The notes: generated by a model not told the origin, from the sequence alone. Counted from the stretch's first letter, positions 17,323 through 27,005 are shown. The stretch is DNA of 64,000 nt from Chitinophaga sp. CB10 (GCA_001870995.2 MLAV02000001.1:310001-374000); one strand, 5' to 3'. Made by a program: numbers and translations.

Positions 17323-17339
17323 GGCCAAGCACATGCCAA
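17323..17339 (-). promoter_or_regulatory. Candidate sigma-54 (-24/-12) promoter
   Basis: The minus strand reads TTGGCATGTGCTTGGCC: the -24 block TTGGCA, GG and GC exactly 10 bp apart, against consensus YTGGCACGRNNNTTGCW with four mismatches outside the invariant bases. The expected start is near 17312, giving a leader of about 22 nt. Confidence 0.55.
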
Positions 17340-17391
17340 CTCTGTTAACGCGCTGAAAATCAGTAAAAAGGTCAAAAAGCTTGTTTAATTT

Positions 17392-17427
17392 TTTCACTGT
17401 ATTTCGTGAAAGCACCATCCCTTTCAC
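17392..17427. promoter_or_regulatory. Candidate activator sites: three alternating GTGAAAG half-sites
   Basis: TTTCAC (17392-17397), GTGAAAG (17406-17412) and CTTTCAC (17421-17427) alternate in orientation with exactly 8 bp between neighbours, forming two overlapping dyads. They lie 80-115 bp upstream of the predicted sigma-54 start, the usual place for activator binding, and just beyond the 3' end of the activator gene. Confidence 0.55.
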
Positions 17428-17445
17428 TAAATATGGTTAATGCGG

Positions 17446-20073
17446 TCAGTTAAAGTAATCGCTCTTCGTAATCTTCAGCTTTTTCATCTTTGAATGCAGC
17501 GTAGTCCCGGGAATGTCCAATACCTCCGCTGCGCTGCCTACGCCGGAGATCTTGCCGGCGCAGCGTTTCAGCGTGGCCACGATGTATGCCCGCTCTACTT
17601 CTTCCAGGGAGCGGTTGAGCAATACAGCTTCCTCCTGTGTATCCGTATGTTTGGTGCTGGGTATATCCACTTCGCTTAACGTGCCGTCCGTAGCCAGCAA
17701 TACGCTTCTTTCAATCAGGTGTTCCAGCTCGCGTACATTGCCCGGCCAGGTATAGCTCCGCAGCTGTTGCATTACCCGGGGCGATATTTTTCGTATAGTC
17801 CGCCCCGTATTGCGGCTGTATTTTTTTACGAAGAAGTGGGTGAGCGCCTCTACGTCTTCCAGGCGCTCCCGCAGCGGCGGCAGCGCAATAGGAAATACAT
17901 TCAGCCGGAAGTACAGGTCCGCGCGGAAGCGGCCTGCTTTTACCTCTTCTTCCAGGTTACGGTTGGTGGCCGCTATCAGGCGCACGTTGATGCGGATGAC
18001 CTGCTTGCCGCCGATGCGTTCCACTTCTCTTTCCTGTATCACCCGCAACAGCTTGGCCTGCGCTTCCAGGGGCAGCTCTCCGATTTCGTCGAGGAACAGC
18101 GTGCTGTTATCCGCCAGTTCGAACTTACCGATACGCCGGTCAATAGCGCCGGTGAATGCGCCTTTTTCGTGCCCGAACAATTCACTTTCGATCAGGTGGG
18201 TAGGAAGGGCCGCACAATTTACCTTCACCATCAAATTGGCTTTTCGCGGCGAGCTATTGTGGATAGCCCGGGCAATCAGTTCCTTGCCGGTTCCCGTCTC
18301 TCCCAAAATTAAAACCGTAGTGTTGGACTCCGCCACCAGCCCCATAAGCCGGTACACCTCCTGCATGGCAGGGCCGGCGCCAATGATTTCGGAAAAATTA
18401 TAGATGGTTTTTATCTGCTCCCGCAGGTAGTCGTTCTCGATTTCGAGTTGCTTTTTATATGCCATCAGTTTTTCATTTGCGAGGATGTTGGCCACCGCGA
18501 TGGCGATTTGCGAGCATATGCCTTTCAGCAGCAATGGCCCCAGGGAGTCCGCCACCAGCCAGATGGTACCGATGTTTTTATCGCCCACCCGCAGCGGCAG
18601 GCCGTAGGCATTCCTCAACCCCGTGGAATGCCATAGTTTGGCATATGCCGTGCCTTTTTTCATCTCCTCCTGCACGTTGAATATCACGCCTTCCTTACTG
18701 GCCAGCACCTGCGCAGTATAAGGCTCTTGTATGGTTATCCTGTTGGCGGATAATTTTTCAAAATCCAATTTCGCTTTCACAAACAACCGCTCGTCATACA
18801 TAAACACATCCATGTGTATGCCATCGTCCGCCAGCACGCGGATCATGGCCAGCTGGGTATGCATGGTTTGCGCCAGTACCTCAAAAATCGCGTGCTGCAA
18901 TTCCGCCTTCGTACGCACCCGGGTAATGGCGCTGCTGAAGCCCAGCAGGAATGCCTGTTCCTCCTGCTTTTTGATCACCTGCTCGTTGGCCATGATATTG
19001 GCCAGCGCCGTGGATATCTGCGAGCAGATACCCTGCAGTAATTCAATCTTAATTTCCTGGATGTCCAGCAGGAGTATGCCCAGGTTATTTTCGCCGTTGC
19101 GCAGCCGTACGCCCACAAAATTCTCGAAGCCCATCTGCTTCCAGTAGGGGAGGTAGCCGGAGGTAATGCCACGCTGTATTTCCCGGTCCACGTTGAAGAG
19201 CAGGGGAATGGCGCTGTTGAGCACGCGGTTCTGCAAACCGTCGTTGATGGGGTACTTTGACTTCACCAATACCTGCAATGCCTTTTCATCTTTTTTCATC
19301 GCGCCGAGGTCATACACGTAGGCACTGAGGGTGGTCTTATCCTCGTTGATGCGGCGGATGACGAAGCCGCTCCGCTGGTCGAGCTTGCGTAAGGCCGCCC
19401 GGACTGCGCGGGTGAGGTCTTCCTTGGTTCTGACGGCGGCAATTTCGCTGCTGAAGTCCAGCAAAAAAGATTTTTCCTTCTCCTTATTCAGGATTTCTTC
19501 ATTCTTGATGATATTGGACACGGCGCTGGAAAGCTGCGGGGCAAAGCCTTTCATGACATCCCTCAACTCGGCGGTGAAGCTGCCGGTACGGTCGGAATAC
19601 AAATGGATAAAGCCCATGGGCTTCCCTTCTTTCATCAGCCGGGTCATGAGGATTTCCCGCACGCCTCCCTCGTAGTTCACCCGCAGGAAAGGCGGACTTT
19701 GGGGCAGGTCCATAATATCCGCCAGGAGGAAGGATACCGGCTCTTCGGATTGTAATACGGTTTGTATGAAGGGATCGTTCAGGGAAAAATGCGAGTGCAC
19801 CATTTCCTGGTAGCGGGGGTGCGTCCGGATCGGGGACCCCTCGTTGTCCAGCAGGAAGGGCCAGTAGGTTTCATCCTTATGGTCGATCAGGGTGATGATG
19901 GTGTGGGTGAAGTAAAACAACCTCTTGATCCGGCTTTTGAAAAGGGTGATCAGGTCGTTCTTTTCCCTGATGCGGGTGATATCGTTACCCAGGTCCAGCA
20001 ACAGCTTCCTTTCCTGTTCCAGGATAGCTTTTGAAGGCGTGTGCAGGACATCATGCTTAGTGGTTCTTTTCAT
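17446..20073 (-). CDS. Sigma-54-dependent transcriptional activator with three GAF domains
   Basis: 875 residues. Three related GAF-type sensor domains (about 20-195, 205-365, 375-535); the second and third open with similar FLLDFSSEIAAVRTK/FLLGFSSAITRVRTK blocks, so they arose by duplication. Then an AAA+ domain (about 560-795) with Walker A GETGTGKE (591-598), the sigma-54 contact loop GAFTGA (638-643) and Walker B LFLDEI (659-664), then a Fis-type helix-turn-helix (about 822-873). It lacks a receiver domain, so the GAF domains sense a small ligand, and resembles FhlA-like activators. A likely target is the adjacent NmrA-like gene. Confidence 0.96.
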   Translation of the reverse strand: MKRTTKHDVLHTPSKAILEQERKLLLDLGNDITRIREKNDLITLFKSRIKRLFYFTHTIITLIDHKDETYWPFLLDNEGSPIRTHPRYQEMVHSHFSLNDPFIQTVLQSEEPVSFLLADIMDLPQSPPFLRVNYEGGVREILMTRLMKEGKPMGFIHLYSDRTGSFTAELRDVMKGFAPQLSSAVSNIIKNEEILNKEKEKSFLLDFSSEIAAVRTKEDLTRAVRAALRKLDQRSGFVIRRINEDKTTLSAYVYDLGAMKKDEKALQVLVKSKYPINDGLQNRVLNSAIPLLFNVDREIQRGITSGYLPYWKQMGFENFVGVRLRNGENNLGILLLDIQEIKIELLQGICSQISTALANIMANEQVIKKQEEQAFLLGFSSAITRVRTKAELQHAIFEVLAQTMHTQLAMIRVLADDGIHMDVFMYDERLFVKAKLDFEKLSANRITIQEPYTAQVLASKEGVIFNVQEEMKKGTAYAKLWHSTGLRNAYGLPLRVGDKNIGTIWLVADSLGPLLLKGICSQIAIAVANILANEKLMAYKKQLEIENDYLREQIKTIYNFSEIIGAGPAMQEVYRLMGLVAESNTTVLILGETGTGKELIARAIHNSSPRKANLMVKVNCAALPTHLIESELFGHEKGAFTGAIDRRIGKFELADNSTLFLDEIGELPLEAQAKLLRVIQEREVERIGGKQVIRINVRLIAATNRNLEEEVKAGRFRADLYFRLNVFPIALPPLRERLEDVEALTHFFVKKYSRNTGRTIRKISPRVMQQLRSYTWPGNVRELEHLIERSVLLATDGTLSEVDIPSTKHTDTQEEAVLLNRSLEEVERAYIVATLKRCAGKISGVGSAAEVLDIPGTTLHSKMKKLKITKSDYFN

Positions 20074-20122
20074 ATCGAAAAGAACCAGCTAATGATGATA
20101 AATGTTCGTTCTGGCAGGGATT

Positions 20123-21457
20123 TTAACCTTTCAGGATTTTTGCTTTTTCCGCGTCGAATTCCTCCTGGGAAAGTATGCCGGCATCCAGCAGCTCCTTCAG
20201 GTCCAGCAGGGCTTTTTTCTTATCCGCCATGGGGTTGTGCGCAGCGGGCGCGGGCTCCGCAGCAGCGCCTGCTTTGGGTTGGGGCGAGTTGTAGGAGAGC
20301 AGCAGCGCGGCAATTTCATTAAACCCTTTGATGGCAGCGTAGTCGATCGCCTTTTGTTCCCTGCTGTTCACCAGCGTAACATCGGCGCCCTGTTCCAGCA
20401 GGTGTTTGACGATATCCTTCTTGCCGGCGGAAGCGGCGTAATGCAGGGCGCTGTTGCCGCCTTCGTCCTGGATGTTGATGCCGGCGCCCCGTTCCAGCAG
20501 GAGTTTCACCATGCTGAGGTGGCCGTTCTTCGCCGCCACGTGGAGCAGGCTCTCGCCCCCGTTGGAATAGCTGTGGTTAAACGTAAAGGTGCTGGTGAGT
20601 GAGAGGTTATTGGCCGTTTCCACCCATTCCAGGTAACTGTTGACCACCGTTGTATTATCGGATACAGGCTGGCTGAAATTCACATCTATGCCTTTGTCCA
20701 GCAGCAGCGTCACAATTTCTTTCTGGTTGTTGGCGCAGGCATACCAGATAGGCGAGAGGCCGTTTTTGGAAGTGATGTTCACATCTGCGCCCTTCTCCAC
20801 CAGGAGGTGGGTGAGCGCGCGGTTGGTATCATAGCAGGCAATCAGCAGGGCGGATTCGCCGGCATGGTTCGTATGATTGATATCCGCGTAGTTTTCCAGC
20901 AGCTGGGCAGCGATCACGGGATTTTTCGTCCTTACGGCCACCAGCAGGGGGCTGTCGCCCGCTTTATTGGTAGCGTTCACGTTAGCGCCGTTGTCCAGCA
21001 GCAGCTGCACAATATCCTTGTTGCGCCAGGCTGCGGCAATGAGCAGCGGCGTTTCCGCCTCATTGTTTTCCGCATCTGCGTTGGCGCCGTTGCGCAGCAG
21101 GGCTTCCATTACTTCCTTTTGCCCGGTGCGGGCGGTGAGGTGGAGGAGGCTGTTGCCGTTATAATCGTTGATATCCGTGCGCGCGCCTCTTTCCAGCAGG
21201 TGCAGCGCCGTTTGTTTTTGCTTTTGCAGGCAGGCGAAATAGAAAGGCGTTTCGCCGTTATGGTCCTCGTAATCCAGCGCGGCGCCTGCGTCCAGGAGCA
21301 GCTTTACGAGGTCCAGGTAGCCGTGGTGCGCGGCGTAATGCAGGGCGGTGCGGCCTTTCTCGTCCGTATAAGCGACGTCAACTTCGTTGTTGGCGAGCAA
21401 TATTTCAGCGATCTTGCGTTTGCCGCTTTCGCAGGCAACTATAAAAGACATGGACAT
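20123..21457 (-). CDS. Ankyrin repeat protein with C-terminal SHOCT domain
   Basis: 444 residues, no signal peptide. About a dozen 33-residue ankyrin repeats (residues 1-385), for example GRTALHYAAHHGYLDLVKLL and GNSALHYAASAGKKDIVKHL. A short Pro/Ala linker follows, and the last 28 residues form a SHOCT motif (LLDLKELLDAGILSQEEFDA). Ankyrins bind proteins; SHOCT is a short oligomerisation motif often at the end of unrelated domains. It follows the next ankyrin gene with a 5-bp gap and precedes the sigma-54 activator by 49 bp, so the three are likely one transcript. Confidence 0.92.
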   Translation of the reverse strand: MSMSFIVACESGKRKIAEILLANNEVDVAYTDEKGRTALHYAAHHGYLDLVKLLLDAGAALDYEDHNGETPFYFACLQKQKQTALHLLERGARTDINDYNGNSLLHLTARTGQKEVMEALLRNGANADAENNEAETPLLIAAAWRNKDIVQLLLDNGANVNATNKAGDSPLLVAVRTKNPVIAAQLLENYADINHTNHAGESALLIACYDTNRALTHLLVEKGADVNITSKNGLSPIWYACANNQKEIVTLLLDKGIDVNFSQPVSDNTTVVNSYLEWVETANNLSLTSTFTFNHSYSNGGESLLHVAAKNGHLSMVKLLLERGAGINIQDEGGNSALHYAASAGKKDIVKHLLEQGADVTLVNSREQKAIDYAAIKGFNEIAALLLSYNSPQPKAGAAAEPAPAAHNPMADKKKALLDLKELLDAGILSQEEFDAEKAKILKG

Positions 21458-21462
21458 GATAA

Positions 21463-22653
21463 CTAGACTTTATGTTTCAGGAGCAATTCCACGGCTTTGG
21501 CTTTCAGGTTGTCCTGTCCGGCCAGGTCCATGGCGCTTTGGTCACGGTCGTTGGTGATGCTGGCATCCGCGCCGTTTTCCAGTAAGAGTTTAACTTTTTT
21601 ATAGAGCTGTTGCGCCGCTTTTTGCTCGTAGTTCACGTTAAATGCGCAGACTTTATGCAGCAGGGTATTGCCGGCATCGTCCCGTCTGTCCAGGTCGATA
21701 GCGCCTGTTTCCAATATGCCTGCCAGCATCTCCGCGGGGTATTCCGCCACCCAGTCCAATGCGGCCTTCGGCGTGTTATAGTAGGGAGCGGTTTGATAGA
21801 TATCCGCTCCGTCGTTTACCAGGGCTTTAATTAATTCCACTTCGCCTTCCGATGCCCTGCCACGCATGCGCAGCGCGCCGCAGATCAGGGTTTCGCCGGC
21901 TTTATTCGCCTGGTTGAAATCCGCCGGCGCATATTGGGCCAGCTTACGATACATGGCCACATCGCATACGCTGTGTACGATGGCGGTATAAAATGCGGAT
22001 TCCTCATTTTTGCCGGGCTGGTTAGGGTCAGCGCCACGTTCCAGCAGGAGGTCCAGGTATTTCATTTTGCGGTTGCCTACCACAATATGCAGGGGCGTTT
22101 CTTTCACGATGTTCCCGTCGTTGGGGTCAATTCCCTGATCCATCAGGTATTCCAGGTATTTCACGCCGGTATCTTCCTTGATGTTGAACTCCCGGGTGAT
22201 ATGGAACAGGTAGTTTTCCTCATAATTATTTTTGTACCGGGGATCGCAGCCGGCATCTACCAGGACCGCAATGGCCTCTGCCGGCACATTGAGCGTGAAA
22301 GCCAGCAGCAGCAAGGTATTATTGTTAACGGCATCGTTGATGTTATCGAACTTTCGAATGAACTTATCCAGGAAGTCCAATGCTTCCGGTTCGTTGGCGA
22401 TATACCTGAAAACGCTTTCAAAGACGGACCTGTCCAGCGATTCATACTCATAGAGGTCGGTATTGATGCTGCCATTATCCGCCAGCGCCAGCAGCAATTC
22501 GTATTGTTTGGCACGGGCTAACTGATCGTAGATGTATCGCTTATCATGATCGGCAAGGTCGCTTGATAATTTTTCCTTCTGCTGTATGCGTTCCATGGCG
22601 TCGGACCATTGGCTCTTCCTGAGTGCATCTGCCAGGTTATTCGTAGCTGTCAT
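21463..22653 (-). CDS. Ankyrin repeat protein
   Basis: 396 residues, cytosolic. More divergent ankyrin repeats than its neighbour; recognisable ones include ETPLHIVVGNRKMKYLDLLL and GNTLLHKVCAFN. The N-terminal 120 residues are helical with weak repeat character. First gene of the probable operon with the second ankyrin protein and the sigma-54 activator. Partner unknown. Confidence 0.9.
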   Translation of the reverse strand: MTATNNLADALRKSQWSDAMERIQQKEKLSSDLADHDKRYIYDQLARAKQYELLLALADNGSINTDLYEYESLDRSVFESVFRYIANEPEALDFLDKFIRKFDNINDAVNNNTLLLLAFTLNVPAEAIAVLVDAGCDPRYKNNYEENYLFHITREFNIKEDTGVKYLEYLMDQGIDPNDGNIVKETPLHIVVGNRKMKYLDLLLERGADPNQPGKNEESAFYTAIVHSVCDVAMYRKLAQYAPADFNQANKAGETLICGALRMRGRASEGEVELIKALVNDGADIYQTAPYYNTPKAALDWVAEYPAEMLAGILETGAIDLDRRDDAGNTLLHKVCAFNVNYEQKAAQQLYKKVKLLLENGADASITNDRDQSAMDLAGQDNLKAKAVELLLKHKV

Positions 22654-22884
22654 GTTCCTTAAAGATATGTGGGTTAAGTATTTCCGGGCATTGCCCGGGG
22701 CTTCAAATGTAAGGGATAAATATAAAACTCCAATAGCGTCGCGGATAAATCCCTGGTTTCAGGGAGAAGTGTTTTACGCTGCCGGATAACTTTTCGTTTT
22801 TCCAAAAATTTGTAATTTAGGTCATGGTTGTTCCCTCGCTCAGAAGTATGATCAACAGTAACACCTATTACAAACCGTATTTTT

Positions 22885-23631
22885 ATGGGATTCCTGAAAA
22901 AACTATTTGGAAAAGCCGAACCCGCTGCTCCTGCTAAAGAAATTGAAAAAGATATTGTACCTGTTTACCCGATGATCAAGGATTCCCGCTGGCAGGGGAT
23001 GCCCCATGTGGTGCATTATCCGTTTGTGCGTAACGGTGACCTGGATTTGGACATTGTTTTTGCGCAGGATGCCGGCGACCGTTTTGAATACATCCGGCCG
23101 GCAGACCTGGAAAATCCTGCCATCAAAGCGAATTTCGACAAGTGGAAGGAAAACATCGATCACTATCCTTATGAATTCATACAGCCGGATGTGTTTCACG
23201 GTAAAGTGGCCGTGGCGGAAGGGTTGGATCATTCTTCCGAAAAGATGCTCTGCTCCGCGTTCCTGTCGGAGGCCTGCAAGTTGCTGAACACGGATAAGCT
23301 GATTATTTCCGCTACCCGCAGGAGGTTTTTGATGATGACGAGTTATTATGGCGACTTCCAGACGCTTGAAAGCTTCTTCCTCTATCACTTCAGCGATTTC
23401 CGCAATGAGCAGTCAGGCAATGAAGTCATCACGGAAATGGTGTTTGTGGCGGAGGCCAGCCGGGTGCTGTACGCCGTGCCGCTGGGCTTCCGCATGAACG
23501 TCTATGAAAAGGACGGAGAAACAAGGCTTGTTTATTCCACCATGGAGGACCTCTATGATGAGGAAGGCCAGCTTAACTTCCGGCGATTGATTGAAAATAA
23601 AAAGACGCCGGTATTATACCCGGCGCCCTGA
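22885..23631 (+). CDS. Hypothetical protein, possibly DUF1444-like
   Basis: 248 residues, soluble. After a short basic start (MGFLKKLFGKAEPAAPAKE) comes VPVYPMIKDSRW and a mixed alpha/beta domain with the segment LIISATRRRFLMMTSYYGDF. The order of VYP-I, a central domain and the DVLI/ATRR-type strand recalls DUF1444 (YtpQ), but the match is by eye and weak. It stands alone, divergent from the ankyrin genes and convergent with the antiporter. Confidence 0.6.
   Translation: MGFLKKLFGKAEPAAPAKEIEKDIVPVYPMIKDSRWQGMPHVVHYPFVRNGDLDLDIVFAQDAGDRFEYIRPADLENPAIKANFDKWKENIDHYPYEFIQPDVFHGKVAVAEGLDHSSEKMLCSAFLSEACKLLNTDKLIISATRRRFLMMTSYYGDFQTLESFFLYHFSDFRNEQSGNEVITEMVFVAEASRVLYAVPLGFRMNVYEKDGETRLVYSTMEDLYDEEGQLNFRRLIENKKTPVLYPAP
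23590..23626 (-). terminator. Terminator of the antiporter gene
   Basis: On the minus strand CGCCGG pairs with CCGGCG around an 8-nt loop and is followed by TCTTTTTATTTTC. It lies inside the 3' end of the convergent gene at 22885. Confidence 0.6.
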
Positions 23632-23635
23632 TGTA

Positions 23636-25204
23636 TTAACTGAATTTTAATTTTTCTTCTTCGAGATCCAGCTTCGTTAAATATTTACGGATTAGCTCCT
23701 CGTCGTAACGTTTGTCCGCCGTGTTTTGCGCCAGCAGCCAGGCGCGCTGACTATTGATGATTTCGAAGGATTCGGATTTGGAGAGGCGGTGCAGTTCCTC
23801 GTTGCTGGCCTGCAACAGGCTGTTCCATCTGTCCTGCACCTGCCGGAGGTGATTGTCGGACTGGAGGCGCTCCCCGAAACGGGTTTCGATGAAGTGGAGG
23901 GTATGGTCCGCCAATCCTTTCCGGATCAGGGCTTCCGCTTCCCGCTCCGGTATAAAATCATCGTAGGTGGGCAACCCTAGTTTCCTGATCAGAATGGGCA
24001 GCGTAAGGCCCTGTAAAAGCAGGGTTACCAGTATAACTATAAAGGTGATGAAGAGAATCAGGTTGCGCTGCGGGAACGGCGCCCCGTGAAGGCTGACGGG
24101 GATACTGAGGGCAGCTGCCAGGGATACCACTCCTCTCATACCGGTCCACCCGATAACCAGCGGGACTTTCAGCCCGGGACTCCGGGTATCCGCCACCGTT
24201 ATAAAATTCTTAGCGATCAGGGTAACGATCACCGCGCCATAGGCGGCCAATATCCTGCCAACGATCAGTACTGCCGTTACCAGCAGGCCGTACCCGATGG
24301 CCTTCATGAGGCTGACGTTTTCCAGTCCGCTGGTGATCTCCGGCAAATCCAGCCCAATGAGCAGGAACACCAGCCCGTTCAGCACAAACACAATGCTTTG
24401 CCATACGTTCACGCCGCGGAGCCGCGAGGTATTGCTGAGGAAGGAGTGCCGCTTGTTGGACATGAGCAGGCCGCCGCAAACCACGGCCAGCACGCCGGAG
24501 CTATGCGCCTCCTCCGCCACCATGTAGATGACGTAAGGGGTGATGATGGTGATAATCGTATCCATATTGGCATCCGTAGGCAGGCGCTTCTGCGCCTCAA
24601 TCATCAGCCAGGCAATGAGCAACCCGATGCCGATGCCGCCCACGATCATCCAGGCAAAGCTGCCCAGGGCCTGGTACCAGATAAACTGGCCTGTGCTCAG
24701 GGCAATGAAGGCAAAGCGGAAAATGATGAGGGAAGAAGCGTCGTTCAGTAAGCTTTCCCCTTCCAGTATGGTGGACATGCGTTTGGGCACATCCACAAAC
24801 TTCAGGATAGCGCTGGCGCTCACCGCATCCGGCGGGGAAACGATGCCGCCCAGCAGGAAGCCCAATGCCAGCGAAAACCCAGGTATGAAGTGGTTGGCTA
24901 CAAAAGCCACGCTCATTGCGGAAAGGAACACCACTACAAAAGCAAAGCTGCCAACGATGCGGCGCCACCGCCACAACTCCCTCCAGGAAATAGCCCAGGC
25001 AGCCTCGTACAACAGGGGCGGAAGGAAGATGACGAAGATCAATTCAGGGTCCATACGGAGCATGGGCACCCCGGGTATTAAGCTCAGCGCCAGGCCTGCC
25101 AATACGAGCAACACCGGGTAGGCTAATTTCAGCTTATTGGCCAGCATGATAATGCCAATAATGATAACAATCAGGGTGAGATAAAAAGAAAACTGAGGTA
25201 TCAT
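23636..25204 (-). CDS. Na+/H+ antiporter (CPA1/NhaP type)
   Basis: 522 residues: about 12 membrane segments (1-420) and a cytosolic helical tail (about 420-522). CPA1 marks include FVIFLPPLLYEAAW, the ion-binding LLNDASSLIIFRFAF and GWTGMRGVVSLAAALSIP. It exchanges sodium (or potassium) for protons in pH and salt homeostasis. The C-terminal tail is rich in charged residues, as in bacterial NhaP/YjcE proteins. Monocistronic by spacing. Confidence 0.93.
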   Translation of the reverse strand: MIPQFSFYLTLIVIIIGIIMLANKLKLAYPVLLVLAGLALSLIPGVPMLRMDPELIFVIFLPPLLYEAAWAISWRELWRWRRIVGSFAFVVVFLSAMSVAFVANHFIPGFSLALGFLLGGIVSPPDAVSASAILKFVDVPKRMSTILEGESLLNDASSLIIFRFAFIALSTGQFIWYQALGSFAWMIVGGIGIGLLIAWLMIEAQKRLPTDANMDTIITIITPYVIYMVAEEAHSSGVLAVVCGGLLMSNKRHSFLSNTSRLRGVNVWQSIVFVLNGLVFLLIGLDLPEITSGLENVSLMKAIGYGLLVTAVLIVGRILAAYGAVIVTLIAKNFITVADTRSPGLKVPLVIGWTGMRGVVSLAAALSIPVSLHGAPFPQRNLILFITFIVILVTLLLQGLTLPILIRKLGLPTYDDFIPEREAEALIRKGLADHTLHFIETRFGERLQSDNHLRQVQDRWNSLLQASNEELHRLSKSESFEIINSQRAWLLAQNTADKRYDEELIRKYLTKLDLEEEKLKFS

Positions 25205-25484
25205 CTCTCGAATATTAATGGGTTTTTCTCCGGCAAAATCCTAAGTTAAAGAAATCAAGGAATATCCTGTATTTGCCGGGATTCAAATTTAATACGCTGT
25301 AATTCGTTTTTTAAGCCTATCTTTATTGAAATACATCAGGCTCCTGCCTCGGCTTCTTCTGATCTAGTCTGGATTTCTTCTTTTCTTCCTCAGTCTTCGC
25401 TTTTCCAGCTGCCGTATTTAAACGCTTTACTACTCACAAATTTCGTATGGTGCAATATTGCGATATAACTAAAACCAGGTAACT
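25205..25484. other. Gene-free region before the cold-shock gene
   Basis: 280 bp between divergent genes. It contains a polypyrimidine run (about 25366-25420) and AT-rich ends. No full TAnnTTTG match or strong hairpin is seen. Confidence 0.4.
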
Positions 25485-25931
25485 ATGGGAGAATCCTTCT
25501 CAAAAAAAGAAAACAGAAATAAGAAAGCCAAAGCCAAAGAAAACAAGGCCGCAAAAAAGCAGGAACGTAAGCTGAACAACAACAAGGGCAAAAGCCTGGA
25601 AGATATGCTCGCTTATGTGGACGAATACGGGAACCTCAGCGCTACGCCGCCGGACCAGTCCAACAAGGTGGAAATTGATTCGAAAGACATCCGCATCGGC
25701 GCTGCGCCAAGGCCCGAAGAAGACCCTGTGCGTACCGGGATGGTGACTTTCTACAATCCTACCAAAGGTTTTGGATTTATTTCTGACGATTCATCCAGGG
25801 AGGACATATTCTTTCATATGAACGACTTAGCAATGCCTGTAAAGGAAAAAGATAAGGTCTCGTTTTTGCGCGACAGAAATGCAAAAGGCTACTTTGCCAA
25901 AGAGATCAAGCGAATCGATAAGCGGGGATAA
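25485..25931 (+). CDS. Cold-shock domain protein with basic N-terminal extension
   Basis: 148 residues. The first 40 are Lys-rich and probably disordered (SKKENRNKKAKAKENKAAKK). The C-terminal part (about 82-146) is one cold-shock OB fold with MVTFYNPTKGFGFI, including the RNP1-like KGFGFI, and DIFFHMNDL for RNP2. It binds single-stranded RNA or DNA. The 280 bp upstream hold a long pyrimidine-rich, AT-rich stretch that may be a long 5' leader, common for csp genes. Confidence 0.93.
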   Translation: MGESFSKKENRNKKAKAKENKAAKKQERKLNNNKGKSLEDMLAYVDEYGNLSATPPDQSNKVEIDSKDIRIGAAPRPEEDPVRTGMVTFYNPTKGFGFISDDSSREDIFFHMNDLAMPVKEKDKVSFLRDRNAKGYFAKEIKRIDKRG

Positions 25932-25951
25932 TCCCTTCCGATATAACCGGT

Positions 25952-25986
25952 AAAAGAGGATGCAGCCACAGGCCGCATCCTCTTTT
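25952..25986. terminator. Bidirectional terminator
   Basis: AAAAGAGGATGC pairs with GCATCCTCTTTT, with an inner GCC/GGC extension. It ends both the cold-shock gene and the convergent gene at 25990. Confidence 0.85.
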
Positions 25987-25989
25987 GCT

Positions 25990-26733
25990 TTATTGCGGCA
26001 GCAATACGTTTTTCTTCTGCCCCTTGTCGTCAATGACTTCAATTTTTGGATTACCATCCTTGTCCACATAAATATTCATACGTGGCTTACCGTTGGCATC
26101 GCGGAGGAAGAGGCCTGCATCGCTGTTCACCGTCCTGCCGATCAGGAGACGTCTTTTAGCGCCTGCTTTGGCCCAGAATTCGGCCAGTTTCGCTTCGCGC
26201 TCCTTAGGGTCCTGTATCTTTGCCAGTTCTTCGCTTTTGGCAACTTTTTCATAGAGGTTGCTACCCAGCGGGTATTCGTTCACCATGAGGCCACGGAAAA
26301 TTTCTGCTTTACCTTTTTCGTAGGTTTCATCGTTCAGGATCTGTATCACCTGGTCGTCCCGGTAATTGTCCATCGTGAAGGACATCCCGTGGTTTACCTG
26401 GCCGTCCTTATCTGTGGTGGCAGCCACGATCCCGCCGCATTCATCCCCTCTGTTGGTGAAGAAGATGATGCCCGCAGGCCTTTCCCGCTGCTTGAAGTCT
26501 TTCCCGTCCATTCTGCCGGAGTGCTGGCGCGTTTCGTTACTGAGTACTATTCTCGGCTGATTGTCCTCACCGATTACGGTAATGCGTTTAACGGTGAGTT
26601 CATCTGCTGTCAGGGTCTTGTCTTTCCCCGCAAAAGAGGAGAGGAGGAATACCATACATACGGCAGTACTGATCACTGCATAGTACATTAAGAAGTTCAC
26701 TTTACGTTTCAACGATTTGTCTGTCTGTTGCAT
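25990..26733 (-). CDS. Hypothetical membrane-anchored protein
   Basis: 247 residues. One N-terminal membrane segment (about 14-35, YYAVISTAVCMVFLLSSF) after a basic stretch, then an exported domain with repeated short strands such as RITVIGEDNQPRIVLSNE and ANGKPRMNIYVDKDGNPKIE. The ATG at 26733 is preferred over a GTG further up because it begins the positively charged lead. Similar proteins occur in Bacteroidota with unknown function. Confidence 0.75.
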   Translation of the reverse strand: MQQTDKSLKRKVNFLMYYAVISTAVCMVFLLSSFAGKDKTLTADELTVKRITVIGEDNQPRIVLSNETRQHSGRMDGKDFKQRERPAGIIFFTNRGDECGGIVAATTDKDGQVNHGMSFTMDNYRDDQVIQILNDETYEKGKAEIFRGLMVNEYPLGSNLYEKVAKSEELAKIQDPKEREAKLAEFWAKAGAKRRLLIGRTVNSDAGLFLRDANGKPRMNIYVDKDGNPKIEVIDDKGQKKNVLLPQ

Positions 26734-27005
26734 AGTGTTGATTTGGTATGATAGGATTTTTTTGGTTGACACGGGTTAAGAATGCCGGGGCCAAATGTAG
26801 GGCTAAAAAAGTACACGGCGCCATGGGCTACAGGAATTTCGGCAAAAGGCATGATTCCACCGGTGAATATTCCACCTGACCTGCTTCCAAAATTGTATTA
26901 TTTTTAAGTAAGCCGGTTTAACAATAAGATAATATAGCAGCGGCAAATCCTTTACCGGTTTGATTACTTTCGCATTTCTATTGCGCCAAGAGCATATTAC
27001 ATCGT

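Noticed and set aside
25205..25484. Small RNA gene upstream of the cold-shock gene
   Set aside because: No terminator or strong hairpin; only a pyrimidine-rich tract.
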